From: Anaeroglomus sp964630775
GTDB lineage: Bacteria > Planctomycetota > Phycisphaerae > Sedimentisphaerales > Anaerohalosphaeraceae
DNA length: 64,000 bases
NCBI GenBank assembly: GCA_964630775.1
Contig: CAZVYY010000011.1
Span: 45,589-109,588, forward strand
Direction: 5' to 3'
Shown here: piece after piece, positions 1 to 8,030 of the stretch
Layout of the letters: each line of letters opens with the position of its first letter
Position numbering within the stretch: position 1 is the stretch's first letter
Program-made: the position numbers and the translations under genes
The notes under the pieces: model-generated
What the model saw: only the letters and a program-made list of their open reading frames with translations
Database searches by the model: none
What the model was told of the DNA's origin: nothing

Positions 1-122
1 CGTCCCAGATGACCCATCACATACCCGGCCAAATCCTCGGATGCACTCAAACGCAGCGGCCGGGTAAACTCAGCCGCTGCGTTTCGATTCCGTTTCTCAC
101 CTTGTACAGACGTTTCCGTCAT
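1..122 (-). CDS. Phosphate ABC transporter permease, N-terminal fragment (probable PstC)
   Basis: An open frame starts at an ATG (positions 122-120, minus strand) and runs off the left edge, giving about 40 residues (begins MTETSVQGEK). A GGAGAA ribosome-binding site lies just upstream (126-131). The fragment is only a hydrophilic N-terminus and has no diagnostic motif. Its identity is inferred from position: it directly follows pstS on the same strand with a 38-bp gap, where pstC normally sits. Confidence 0.5.
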   Translation of the reverse strand, partial: MTETSVQGEKRNRNAAAEFTRPLRLSASEDLAGYVMGHLG

Positions 123-160
123 CGGTTCTCCAGTAAAGTTTTCTCCCCTCAGAGAATTCT

Positions 161-1009
161 TTAGTAATTCGTCATCGGCACAAAGCCTTTGGCCTCAATG
201 ATTTCCTGCCCTTCTTCGGACAGATAGAAGATGCAGAACGCATGAATCAGCGAGCCTAACTTCGGATAGCCGTTGGTGAACAGAAACAGCGGACGGCTCA
301 CCGGGAACGTCCCCTGGGCAATCGTCTGCTTGGTCGGCGACACGCCATTGACCTTAATCGCCTTGACATTCCTGTCCAGGAAACCCAGTCCGACATACCC
401 AATCGCCCCGGCCGTCGTCTTCACGCGGGCATGAGCCTGCGGATTGGCGTTGACATATTCGACACTGGCCGCCATATCTTTCTTGTTCATTACCTTCTCA
501 TGGAAGACTTCGTACGTGCCGCTGGACGTATCCCGGCTGATGGCCACAATCGCCATATCCGGCCCGCCCAGTTCCTTCCAGTTGGTGATCTTGCCCATAT
601 AAATATCGGCAATCTGCGCCGTCGTCAGCTCATTGATCGGATTCGACGGATGCAGCACCACGCACACGCCGTCCATCGCCACCGTATGCGCCACCGGATA
701 CACGCCGTTATCAATAGCCTTCTTGAATTCTTCCGGCTTCAAAAACCGGCTGGACATCGCGATATCGCACCGCCCGTCAATCAGCGCCGCCACGCCATCG
801 CCGGAGCCGGTCTTCTTGACCGTGATCGAACACCCCTGCGACTTCATAAATGCCTCGGCAAACGCATCCCCGATCGGCCCCACCGTCGTCGAGCCTTCCA
901 GTTGCAGTGTCTGTTTGGCCTCTTCAGCCGCCCCGACTACCGACACCAGCCCGCATACCGACATCACACACAATCCCGCTACCACCAGCTTGTTTCTTAA
1001 TGCTCTCAT
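161..1009 (-). CDS. pstS: PstS phosphate-binding protein of the Pst ABC transporter
   Basis: Periplasmic phosphate-binding protein, 282 residues. Residues 1-28 form a signal peptide ending in GAAEEA. The mature protein opens with the PstS pattern LEGSTTVGPIGDAFAEAF and continues with GSGDGVAALIDGRCDIA; later come SRDTSSGTYEVF and GAIGYVGLGF, which are phosphate-loop segments of the PBP-like fold. Length is normal for PstS of the short (PF12849) class. It precedes a probable pstC and follows a porin gene, so the locus reads as outer-membrane entry followed by high-affinity uptake. A Pho-box-like direct repeat lies 50-77 bp upstream of the start codon, suggesting induction by phosphate starvation. 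Confidence 0.92.
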   Translation of the reverse strand: MRALRNKLVVAGLCVMSVCGLVSVVGAAEEAKQTLQLEGSTTVGPIGDAFAEAFMKSQGCSITVKKTGSGDGVAALIDGRCDIAMSSRFLKPEEFKKAIDNGVYPVAHTVAMDGVCVVLHPSNPINELTTAQIADIYMGKITNWKELGGPDMAIVAISRDTSSGTYEVFHEKVMNKKDMAASVEYVNANPQAHARVKTTAGAIGYVGLGFLDRNVKAIKVNGVSPTKQTIAQGTFPVSRPLFLFTNGYPKLGSLIHAFCIFYLSEEGQEIIEAKGFVPMTNY

Positions 1010-1058
1010 ACTTAATGTCCTTTCCTTTTATTAATCCTATTGTCTTTTACTAACGAAA

Positions 1059-1086
1059 TGTTAGCGTTGTGTTAGCATTGCATTAA
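1059..1086 (-). promoter_or_regulatory. Pho-box-like direct repeat upstream of pstS
   Basis: On the plus strand TGTTAGC occurs at 1059-1065 and again at 1070-1076, exactly 11 bp apart, and a weaker TGCATTA follows at the next 11-bp step. Read toward pstS this is GCTAACA repeated with 11-bp phasing, resembling the 11-bp-periodic direct repeats bound by PhoB/PhoP-type regulators. The regulator itself is not in the window. Confidence 0.45.
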
Positions 1087-1093
1087 TGATTCG

Positions 1094-2359
1094 TTAAAAC
1101 TTCACCATCACATCCACCTGAAGGCGATTGTAATCATCTTCAACCCTGCCCGCAGAATTGGCCTTTTCGTTCATAAAGTAGCTCACCCCGGCCTGGGTAT
1201 TCTTGGCCAACTGATAGGTTACCCCAAACCGATGCCCCTTGCCGTTGGTACCGCCGCCGATAAAGTCCGAATCGTTAAACGTCCCAATCGTACAATCCCG
1301 CTCCAGATCACGGTAATCATAGCTGAATTCCCAGCTTCCCGGGTCCTTGCACTTGCCCAGCGACATCCCCACCAGCCAGCCGGTATCTTCCGACACGCCC
1401 GAGGCCGTGTTGACCGCATAGTCGCCATACACACTGGCCGGCAGCTCGCCAATCCTGGTCCCATATTCCCCAAAGGCCTCAAAGATATCATAATCATAGA
1501 CATACCTGCTGCCCACATTGCTGTTGCCCTTAAACCCATTGCCCAGCGCCGTTTCCCCCACGATATTGCCGAAATCATAATACCCGATACCGCCGGTCAG
1601 CTTATTATTATCATCCAGTTTGGCCGTCAAGCCGCCCTGTGCCCCGAACATGCTCAGCTCATCGGTGTCGTTGTCGTCCAGCCGGACATAAAACGCCCCC
1701 GCATTGGCAAAGGCCGTCAGGCTGTCGCCCAGCTTCAGGTTATACAGTGCTGCGACACCTTCCATATTCAGGTCCCCATCCCACAGGAGCTGATTCTTGC
1801 CCACCTGCATAAACGGCGTCCCAAACTTACCCAGTTCCACAGCCAGCCCTTCCACGGACTTCGGCTGCCAGGTCAGATACGCCCGATCCAGCCAGATGCC
1901 CTTATACGTCCAGCTATCCCCCAGATTCTGGTTCGTCGATGTCGGGTCGGTATTCTTGCCCGTGGCAATCCGCATATCAAAGTTGGTCTCGTCGTTAATC
2001 TGAGCCGTCATGCCAAGCCGAACACGAATGCGGTTGCGGTTGACGCCGTTATCGCCGGAGCCGTTGGTCTCCTGCGAGATGTTCTCATAGCGATACCGGA
2101 AGTCGCCGTAGAACTTGATTTTCTCGACCCACTTGAGCGTCTCGGGGATGGTCATCTCTTTTTTCATCGTGGCCATCTTTTCGCCCTGAGCCGCCTGATT
2201 TTGTTCCAGCTCGACCAGCTTGGCCTGCATCTGTGTAATCGCCTTGTACTGATCCTGCAATTGCTGACGAAGTTCAGCCACTTCGTCGGCGCGCACGGCT
2301 GCCGCTCCCGCGAACACACATAACACTACCGCCATCCTTGCTCTGTTGCCTGCAAACAT
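1094..2359 (-). CDS. Outer-membrane porin with N-terminal coiled coil
   Basis: Putative outer-membrane beta-barrel porin, 421 residues. The start chosen is the ATG at 2359 because GGAGG lies 5 bp before it; an earlier in-frame start has no such site. A signal peptide (residues 1-24, ending AAAVRA) is followed by a coiled coil of about 35 residues (VAELRQQLQDQYKAITQMQA), typical of porins that trimerise or contact peptidoglycan. The rest is alternating amphipathic strands rich in Tyr, Gly and Asp (FYGDFRYRYENI, DMRIATG, QLAKNTQAGVSYF), ending in the aromatic terminal strand VDVMVKF. It resembles the 'putative porin' family. Because it sits immediately before pstS, phosphate selectivity is plausible but unproven. 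Confidence 0.8.
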   Translation of the reverse strand: MFAGNRARMAVVLCVFAGAAAVRADEVAELRQQLQDQYKAITQMQAKLVELEQNQAAQGEKMATMKKEMTIPETLKWVEKIKFYGDFRYRYENISQETNGSGDNGVNRNRIRVRLGMTAQINDETNFDMRIATGKNTDPTSTNQNLGDSWTYKGIWLDRAYLTWQPKSVEGLAVELGKFGTPFMQVGKNQLLWDGDLNMEGVAALYNLKLGDSLTAFANAGAFYVRLDDNDTDELSMFGAQGGLTAKLDDNNKLTGGIGYYDFGNIVGETALGNGFKGNSNVGSRYVYDYDIFEAFGEYGTRIGELPASVYGDYAVNTASGVSEDTGWLVGMSLGKCKDPGSWEFSYDYRDLERDCTIGTFNDSDFIGGGTNGKGHRFGVTYQLAKNTQAGVSYFMNEKANSAGRVEDDYNRLQVDVMVKF

Positions 2360-2504
2360 AGGTACCTCCAAAAAATAGGTTGTCTCAAATCGCATAAACG
2401 ATTTATGCGAACGCTTCTGTCGCAGCCAACAGTAAGAGCGGCAGATTAAGATTGTGTGTGCAGAACATTAGAATTGGGTTAGTTTGCCCCCGGAATATCC
2501 TCCT

Positions 2505-2752
2505 GAATGGGTAATTGGGTTTGATTATTTGAAATGTCCGCGTTTTGGGGACGGATAACGCGGAAATTGGCTTTGTTTTGAAAAACCATGTTTTTTGCCT
2601 CAGAGGGAACAGAGGCAGAAGAGGTGTTATTATTTTTGACGGGATTTACGGGATGAACAGGATAAAGGTATATAGATATGTAGGCATATAAGTATGTATG
2701 TTTGGGTTTTTTTGGTGGAAAAGCTTCGAACTGCCGGCTGCCAGCTTCCTGA
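2505..2752. repeat. Gene-free repeat-rich spacer with AAATTGG-TTCGTTT-type units
   Basis: This spacer between the porin and the 336-bp repeat holds no convincing gene. It contains copies of a short unit close to AAATTGGCTTTGTTT (around 2572) and a copy of the GGATTTACGGGATGAACAGGATA element (2638-2666). The minus-strand reading frame here gives a low-complexity peptide of the NEANF/NEPNF kind and is not a credible protein. Confidence 0.6.
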
Positions 2753-3089
2753 AAATTGGGTTCGTTTCGTAAAAAAGTGAGAAGGTAAAAGGGAAAGGGC
2801 AAAGGTCCAAGGAAAAGGGTAAAATTGGCTTCGTTTGGCCGGACACAGTCCGGTTCTATGCCGCGAGAACGCACGGGGTCACGCAATTCTACACAGGCGC
2901 GACGAGACCAAATGGCTTCGTTTCGTTTTTTGACAGGATTTACAGGATTAACAAGATAAATGATTTTTAATATCATCCCCATAAGCTCCCTACTTTATGG
3001 CTCTTCTTTAGCCTCTTTCCACTTCTGCCTGTCTTTTCTGAGCAGGCCCTATATATATGTCGGATGGGGAGGAAAAGTTGCTAACAAAA
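2753..3089 (-). repeat. Long inverted repeat, copy 1 (partner at 58187-58522)
   Basis: The reverse complement of this segment matches 58187-58522 almost base for base; by eye only about five positions differ, clustered near 3045-3060. The element is composite. It includes a GGATTTACAGGATTAACAAGATA element (2932-2959), one copy of the roughly 50-bp GCGGCATA family (2857-2905) and three ATTGG-TTCGTTT units. No intact gene lies within it. Confidence 0.9.
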
Positions 3090-3151
3090 CCATAAATATT
3101 TTAAATTGTAAATTGGAGATTGGAAATTAAGTAATAGGACTAAGCGGGAGG

Positions 3152-3421
3152 TTATGGGGGCGGGATTAGAAAGGATTGAAGGATTTTTTGGACTTTGGCC
3201 GGGGTTTTGAGCCAGCACTCCCAGATAATCAGGATTTTCCATCCGGTTTTTCTTAATTCGTCCAGATTGCGCTTGTCGCGGAGCTTGTTGGAGAGGCGTT
3301 TGGCCTGCCAGAAATCGGCGTTGGTGGCGGGTTTGACCCGGCCGTATTTGCAGTTGTGCAGATGCCAGAAGCAGCCGTTTTGGTGTTGATGTAATTTGAA
3401 TAATTGATATTCTAAGCCTTT
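3152..3421 (-). pseudogene. Truncated Vsr-like endonuclease (C-terminal remnant)
   Basis: The minus strand is open for about 89 codons with no plausible start codon; an in-frame stop (3422-3424) precedes it. The translation contains the Vsr core NGCFWHLHNC, then NADFWQAKRLSNKLRDKRN and the C-terminal GWKILIIWECWLK, matching the second half of very-short-patch-repair endonucleases (zinc-site cysteines and histidines, WEC motif). The N-terminal part, including the catalytic aspartate (D51 in E. coli Vsr), is missing. It is a relic of a restriction or repair module and differs in sequence from the intact Vsr at 56210. Confidence 0.75.
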
Positions 3422-3465
3422 TCAGTTGTAGAATTTGACGCTTAATACATTTAAGAGGGTTGCTT

Positions 3466-4233
3466 ATGAAATCATCGCGGGTGTGGAGCAGGGAAGAGCT
3501 TGTATTGACGCTGGATTTATATTGTCGGATTCCATTTGGCAGAATTTACAGCACGAATCCCATGATTGCAGAATTGGCAAAAAAGATCGGACGCACCGCC
3601 GGCGCCGTGGCGATGAAAATGGTAAACTTTGCCAGCTTTGACCCGACCCACCGGAAAAGGAATGTTCAAGGGCTGAGCCATGCGGGCAAACAGGACAAGG
3701 TAGTGTGGGATGAATTTTGCGACCGCTGGGAATTGCTTGCCTTGGAAAGCAAGACCATCGGGGATTCGCTGGGTATGAAACCTGTCGCCGCATTGGAGCC
3801 TGACTATGTATCAGAAGACATCGAGACCGAAACATTACGCACGCAAAAGGTACGCATCGTCCAACGGTTTTTCAGGGATGCCGTGTTATCCAGCTATAAT
3901 TATCAATGCAGTGTATGCTGCTTGAAACTTCCGGCGCTGCTTAACGCCAGCCATATTATTCCATGGTCAAAAGATAAGACCCAAAGAGCCAATCCGCGAA
4001 ATGGGATATCGATGTGTGCCTTGCACGACCGGGCTTTTGACCGGGGGCTGTTCACGGTCGATGATGATTACACGATTGTTTTGTCAAAAGAGCTTAAAAA
4101 GAAAACGGTGTGTGATTTTCATAAAATTGCTTTTTGCGATATGGAAGGCGCAAAGATTGCTTTGCCGGAACGATTTGCGCCGGACCCTGCGGCTCTGAAA
4201 TATCACCAAAGTCAAGTATTTGTTGATAAATAA
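3466..4233 (+). CDS. HNH endonuclease (HNH_2-type)
   Basis: Probable DNA endonuclease, 255 residues. The start is the ATG at 3466, with AGAGGG six bases upstream; a TTG two codons earlier is the alternative. The N-terminal 75 residues (WSREELVLTLDLYCRIPFG, then IGRTAGAVAMKM) look like a helical DNA-binding module. Residues about 145-205 carry the nuclease: YNYQCSVCCLKLPALLNASHIIPWS, then NGISMCALHDRAFDRGLFTV. The paired cysteines, ASHI and LHDRAFD are the signatures of the HNH_2 (PF13391) family common in restriction-like enzymes. It is divergent from the vsr remnant on its left. No partner methylase is adjacent, so it is either a solitary (possibly modification-dependent) enzyme or what remains of a system. 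Confidence 0.8.
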   Translation: MKSSRVWSREELVLTLDLYCRIPFGRIYSTNPMIAELAKKIGRTAGAVAMKMVNFASFDPTHRKRNVQGLSHAGKQDKVVWDEFCDRWELLALESKTIGDSLGMKPVAALEPDYVSEDIETETLRTQKVRIVQRFFRDAVLSSYNYQCSVCCLKLPALLNASHIIPWSKDKTQRANPRNGISMCALHDRAFDRGLFTVDDDYTIVLSKELKKKTVCDFHKIAFCDMEGAKIALPERFAPDPAALKYHQSQVFVDK

Positions 4234-4254
4234 TTTGGACCTATATAACAAGGT

Positions 4255-4540
4255 CTTTCGCCCCGCTGGGGGGGCAATGCCCCCTTTATGCCGCGAGAAA
4301 GCACAAGCAAACGGATGGCTACATAGGCGCGATGACAGCAAATGGTGTCGTCCCTGTCGGGCTATGGGAAGATGGAGACCTTTTACCGGGGGCTTACGCG
4401 CCCCGGCCATGAAACTATCATCCCTTTGGGATTGAAGGTCGCTTTTGTGTCGCCCCTGCCGGGGCTTGGGGGTGTGATGCAGGCCTCCGGGCGTTTCCAC
4501 GCCCGGCTATTTTATTTGACCCCTTCGGGGTAAATCGAAT
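4255..4540. repeat. Cluster of GC-rich palindromic intergenic repeats
   Basis: A run of short hairpins fills the gap after the HNH gene: CCCCGCTGGGGGGG (4261), CCGGGGGCTTACGCGCCCCGG (around 4388), CCCCTGCCGGGGC (around 4454), GGGCGTTTCCACGCCC (4488) and GACCCCTTCGGGGT (around 4518). The same unit types recur at 12843-13022. An inverted copy of the roughly 50-bp GCGGCATA family lies inside at 4287-4334. There is no gene here; translations of this stretch are repeat artefacts. Confidence 0.7.
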
Positions 4541-4574
4541 GGCCCATTTTCTACAGAGCCAGATGTCGGACGAT

Positions 4575-5117
4575 TTATGACTTGGGACAAATTGCTTTGG
4601 ATTCATTGAATATGGTTATGGATTGGTTTTTCTTGGGTTTGCAGAGGACGACCCAATCGCCATAATAGATGCCGTCATAATAGATTAAACCATCCACGAC
4701 ATGAAAACGGTTGCTTTGGGAATAGTGATCCAGAAACATGAGTTCTCTGTTGTATATGCTGTAGATTTCCTGATAAGGGCCGAAGGTGGGGCCTTGCAAC
4801 CCGTTTTCATTCATTTCTTCTGAGGGCGTTTTTCTACCGTGAAGCAGGGTGATATAAAAAACATTGTTATTTTCTTTATAATCGCTTTGCTGGGTATCCA
4901 ATTGTTTTTTAATGGTATCGATCAGGTATTGATAATAATCTGCAATCGCTCTGGCTTCGTGTTCGTCGGAGCATTCTTCGATACAATCCGCGGATTGGGG
5001 GCAGCCATCAATAAAATATTCTTCGGTGGCACGCCAGATGAGCATTCGTTCGTGAAGGCCGTCCAGTACTTGTCCGATATCCATCCGTGATAGTGTGAGC
5101 TTGACGAAATCTTCCAT
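4575..5117 (-). CDS. Hypothetical protein, 180 residues
   Basis: I do not recognise a family. The protein is soluble and acidic, with no signal peptide or membrane segment. It begins MEDFVKLTLSRMDIG and has an Asp/Glu- and Cys-containing stretch (CPQSADCIEECSDEHEARA, about residues 39-57). The C-terminal half is rich in Tyr and Phe (FGPYQEIYSIYNRELMFLDHY, then GLIYYDGIYYGDWVVL). It lies alone between repeat clusters. Codon use is less GC-rich than in the mur genes downstream, so it may be an accessory gene. Confidence 0.55.
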   Translation of the reverse strand: MEDFVKLTLSRMDIGQVLDGLHERMLIWRATEEYFIDGCPQSADCIEECSDEHEARAIADYYQYLIDTIKKQLDTQQSDYKENNNVFYITLLHGRKTPSEEMNENGLQGPTFGPYQEIYSIYNRELMFLDHYSQSNRFHVVDGLIYYDGIYYGDWVVLCKPKKNQSITIFNESKAICPKS

Positions 5118-5531
5118 TATGCATTTCTTTCTGTTTTTGTCCTTAAAATGCCAGAAATTAAAAGGTGGTCAACGGACTATAAGTCACGTGTGGGCAAAAT
5201 TTAAGAATACAAGTGTACAGGAAGACAAGAATACCTGTTAGGCAACAACATGGTAACGATGGGCGACCGCGGGTCGCCCGTACACGGAAATTAGGGCAGG
5301 CATGGGAAAGGATTTGAGATTTGGGAACAGGAAATCGCGTCGCGGCTATGTCGGATTGCGTTACCCTTTGGATTTGCGCGGCATGGATGTGGTCGTTGAC
5401 CACCAAAATTACAGTTTTGGGGTGGAAATAACCGACTTTTAGTATTGGAAATCAAAATAATGGCCTTTTGGCCGGCCGGGTCGGGTGAGCACGACCGGCC
5501 GGGATGGGCATTTTGTCGTTATGAGGACGCA
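5118..5531. other. Spacer between the hypothetical gene and murC; contains repeat elements
   Basis: No credible gene is seen. The spacer has a perfect hairpin GGGCGACCGCGGGTCGCCC (5259-5277) and one copy of the roughly 50-bp GCGGCATA family (5337-5385). The minus-strand reading frame across it has no family features. The last 87 bp are in frame with murC but are treated as leader (see murC). Confidence 0.5.
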
Positions 5532-6926
5532 ATGGAATCCGTATTGGATAAGAAATATCATTTTATCGGTATTGGCGGCATCGGCACCAGCGGCTTAGCG
5601 AAGCTGCTCATCCGCCATGGTGCCACGGTCAGCGGCTCGGACATGTCCGACAGCGCGCTGATGCAGGATCTGGCGAGCAAAGGGATCACGATTTCGGTCG
5701 GTCACAAGGCCGAGAATGTCCCCGGCGATGCGGACGCGGTCATTATCAGTGCAGCTATCCCGGCTACCAACCCGGAACTGACGCGGGCAGGCGAAAAAGG
5801 TAAAAAGATATATAAATATGCCGAAATGCTCGGCAAGGTCTTCGACCAGTTTGCGGGGATCGCCGTCTGCGGCACCCACGGCAAGAGCACGACGAGTGCC
5901 TGGACGGCCTATATTCTGGAAAAAGCGGGTCTGAATCCGAGCTTTATCGTCGGAGCGGACATCCCCCAGCTTGGCGGGTCCAGCGGAGTCGGGGCAAGCA
6001 ACTGGTTTGTGGCCGAGGCGTGCGAATATGACCGGAGCTTCCTGAACCTGCACCCGCAGATCGCCTGTATGCTGAATATCGAGGCGGATCATCTGGATTA
6101 TTACCGGGATGAGGACGAGATTGTGGATGCGTTTGCGGACTTTTCGCGGAATATCCGGCCCAGCGGGGTGCTGGTAGCCAATGGGCGGGACCGAAATGTG
6201 GCTCGGGTACTGCGTCGGGGCGGGCTGAATGCCAAGGTGGTGACCTACGGCCTCGATTTAGGGTGCCACTATACGGCAATTAATCCGGACCTTGTGGATG
6301 GACTTTATCATTTTGATATCTATTATAACGGCAAGCTGTTCGGCAAGACGCATATTTCGCTGCCGGGGCTGCACAATGTGGAAAACGCCCTTGCGGTGAC
6401 GGCAATTCTGGCGGAGGCGGGTCTGCCGCCGCAACGTATCTGTGAGCTTTTACCGGGGTTTACGGGCACGGACCGGCGGCTGATGTTCAAGGGCAAGGTG
6501 CGGGAAATTACCGTGATGGACGACTATGCCCACCACCCCACCGAGATACGGGCGTCGCTGGCGGGGATTCGTCAGCGGTACCAGCCCAAGCGGTTGTGGT
6601 GTGTATTTCAGCCGCATCAGTACAGCCGAACCCGTTTTTTACTTGATGATTTCGCGGAAAGCTTTAAGCTGGCAGACATTACGATAGTTCCGGAGATATA
6701 CTTTGTCCGGGACACCGCCGAGAGCAAGAGCAAGGTCAATGCCGAGACGCTGGTGCAGCGAATTCAGAAGACCGGCAGTCAGGCCTTGTTTCTGAACGAT
6801 TTTGGCGGTATTCTTGACCACTTGAAAGCGAATGTACAGCCCGGCGACCTGGTCGTGACGATGGGTGCGGGCACAATATGGAAGGTTGCAGATGAGTATC
6901 TTTGCTGGCTTGGACAACATAATTAA
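5532..6926 (+). CDS. murC: UDP-N-acetylmuramate--L-alanine ligase MurC
   Basis: Cytoplasmic Mur ligase that adds L-alanine to UDP-MurNAc, the first amino-acid step of peptidoglycan precursor synthesis; 464 residues, normal for the family. The start is the ATG at 5532, preceded by GAGGAC; the frame is open 29 codons further upstream but that part has no homology-like character. The N-terminal Rossmann motif is HFIGIGGIGTSGLA (about residues 10-23). The ATP P-loop GTHGKSTTS lies at about residue 114. The central-domain signatures EACEYDRSFL and NIEADHLDYY and the C-terminal VMDDYAHHPTEI are all present. It overlaps murB by 35 bp, starting a murC-murB-ddl-ftsQ run. Confidence 0.96.
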   Translation: MESVLDKKYHFIGIGGIGTSGLAKLLIRHGATVSGSDMSDSALMQDLASKGITISVGHKAENVPGDADAVIISAAIPATNPELTRAGEKGKKIYKYAEMLGKVFDQFAGIAVCGTHGKSTTSAWTAYILEKAGLNPSFIVGADIPQLGGSSGVGASNWFVAEACEYDRSFLNLHPQIACMLNIEADHLDYYRDEDEIVDAFADFSRNIRPSGVLVANGRDRNVARVLRRGGLNAKVVTYGLDLGCHYTAINPDLVDGLYHFDIYYNGKLFGKTHISLPGLHNVENALAVTAILAEAGLPPQRICELLPGFTGTDRRLMFKGKVREITVMDDYAHHPTEIRASLAGIRQRYQPKRLWCVFQPHQYSRTRFLLDDFAESFKLADITIVPEIYFVRDTAESKSKVNAETLVQRIQKTGSQALFLNDFGGILDHLKANVQPGDLVVTMGAGTIWKVADEYLCWLGQHN

Positions 6927-7770
6927 GAAAGACTGCCCGCTTTCGGACTATACGTGGTATCGGCTGGGCGGGAAAGCGGACTGGCTGATCAGCCCGACGA
7001 CGACCGAACAGCTCCAGACGGCGCTGCGGCGTTGCCATGAGAATAACGTGCCGGTGCATATTCTGGGCAATGGGTCGAATCTGCTGATCAGCGATGAAGG
7101 CGTTCGCGGGGCGGTGATTCGTCCGTGCGGGGACGGCTTTAATCAATACCGCTTTGACGGGATGAAGCTGACGGCCGGGGGGGCGGCGGACCTGCAGCGG
7201 GTGCTTCAGGACGCGGTCAAACGCGGGCTGGGCGGGCTGGAGGCGCTGGCGGGGATACCGGGCACTATCGGCGGCGCGGTGAAGATGAATGCCGGCGGGC
7301 GGTTCGGCGATATCGGGACGTGTGTGGACAGCGTGCTGGTGATGGACCTGGAAGGCAATGTATTCGAGAAGATCAAGCCGGAGCTGGTGTTTGATTACCG
7401 GCATGTGAATATTACGGCGCGGGTGATTCTGGAGGCGCGGATGGAACTGTCCGAAGGCGATCCGGAAGAACTGCTCAAGACCGTCAAGGAAGTCTGGATT
7501 TACAAGAAAAACACGCAGCCGCTGGATATGCGCAATGCCGGATGTGTGTTCAAGAATCCGCGCGGGATGTCGGCGGGGGCGCTGATTGACCGGGCGGGAC
7601 TCAAGGGCGAAAAGATCGGCGGCGCGCTGGTCAGCTCCAAACATGCCAATTTCATTACCACGGAAAAGGGATGCACCAGTGCGGATGTCAAGGCACTGAT
7701 TGAAAAAATCCGCACTGTGGTGCGCGACCAGTTTGATGTGGAACTGGAGCTGGAAATTGAGATATGGTAA
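6892..7770 (+). CDS. murB: UDP-N-acetylenolpyruvoylglucosamine reductase MurB
   Basis: FAD-dependent reductase forming UDP-MurNAc; 292 residues. The start is the ATG at 6892 with GGAAGG upstream, inside the end of murC. FAD-domain motifs are seen: NTWYRLGG-like YTWYRLGGKADWLI, ILGNGSNLLISDEG and GLEALAGIPGTIGGAVKMNA. The active-site segment reads NAGCVFKNPRG, with Cys where E. coli MurB has the catalytic Ser; a Cys here is tolerated in some MurB enzymes. The C-terminal glutamate region ELELEIEIW is intact. The compact form lacks the extra domain of type I (E. coli-like) MurB, so it is type II. Confidence 0.95.
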   Translation: MSIFAGLDNIIKKDCPLSDYTWYRLGGKADWLISPTTTEQLQTALRRCHENNVPVHILGNGSNLLISDEGVRGAVIRPCGDGFNQYRFDGMKLTAGGAADLQRVLQDAVKRGLGGLEALAGIPGTIGGAVKMNAGGRFGDIGTCVDSVLVMDLEGNVFEKIKPELVFDYRHVNITARVILEARMELSEGDPEELLKTVKEVWIYKKNTQPLDMRNAGCVFKNPRGMSAGALIDRAGLKGEKIGGALVSSKHANFITTEKGCTSADVKALIEKIRTVVRDQFDVELELEIEIW

Positions 7771-7789
7771 TACCCAGCGGGTATTTTTA
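7769..7789 (+). terminator. Small hairpin after murB
   Basis: AATACCC (7769-7775) pairs with GGGTATT (7779-7785), followed by TTTAT, directly at the murB stop. It may be a weak terminator, but the same ATACCC-GGGTAT hairpin ends several dispersed repeats in this window (near 39207, 41430 and 47211), so it may simply be part of that element. Confidence 0.4.
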
Positions 7790-7918
7790 TGCCACGCGGC
7801 AAGCACAGGGTAACGTTGCTTTACATAGCCGCGACGAAACAGGACTGGTGAGTTCGGAGAATAACTGGATTCCCGCTTTCGCGGGAATGACAAAGACAGC
7901 GGGAATGACAAAGGCAGC
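7787..7918 (-). repeat. GCGGCATA-family copy followed by a CCCGCTTTCGCGGGAATGAC repeat
   Basis: An inverted copy of the roughly 50-bp dispersed family occupies 7787-7838. It is followed at 7868-7908 by TTCCCGCTTTCGCGGGAATG and a second AGCGGGAATGACAAAG unit. The latter is the hairpin repeat known from many bacterial genomes whose translation gives spurious 'WIPAFAGMT' peptides. No gene is present. Confidence 0.7.
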
Positions 7919-8030
7919 AGTGGCAAGAGAGCAGGAAAGACAAAGGGAGCGGTAATGACAATCAGGGATTGTATTTTTGGCAATCCAACACAGGCTAAAA
8001 AAACGGAAACGTTTTGGAATAGATTTTTTA

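Noticed and set aside
1232..2323. Plus-strand reading frame of 363 codons opposite the porin
   Set aside because: Antisense shadow of a gene with signal peptide, coiled coil and barrel strands.
2479..2982. Minus-strand reading frame of 167 codons
   Set aside because: It runs through the 336-bp inverted repeat and NEANF/NEPNF-type repeat units; the identical first part appears at 58294 inside the other copy. No domain, and repeat-driven.
4255..4540. CRISPR-like array
   Set aside because: Repeats are short hairpins of several kinds with irregular spacing, not identical repeats with unique spacers.
5158..5406. Minus-strand frame of 82 codons upstream of murC
   Set aside because: Covers a hairpin and a dispersed repeat; no ribosome-binding site or recognisable features.
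7764..7955. Short plus-strand frame with the peptide WIPAFAGMT
   Set aside because: Known translation of a widespread hairpin repeat; not a protein.
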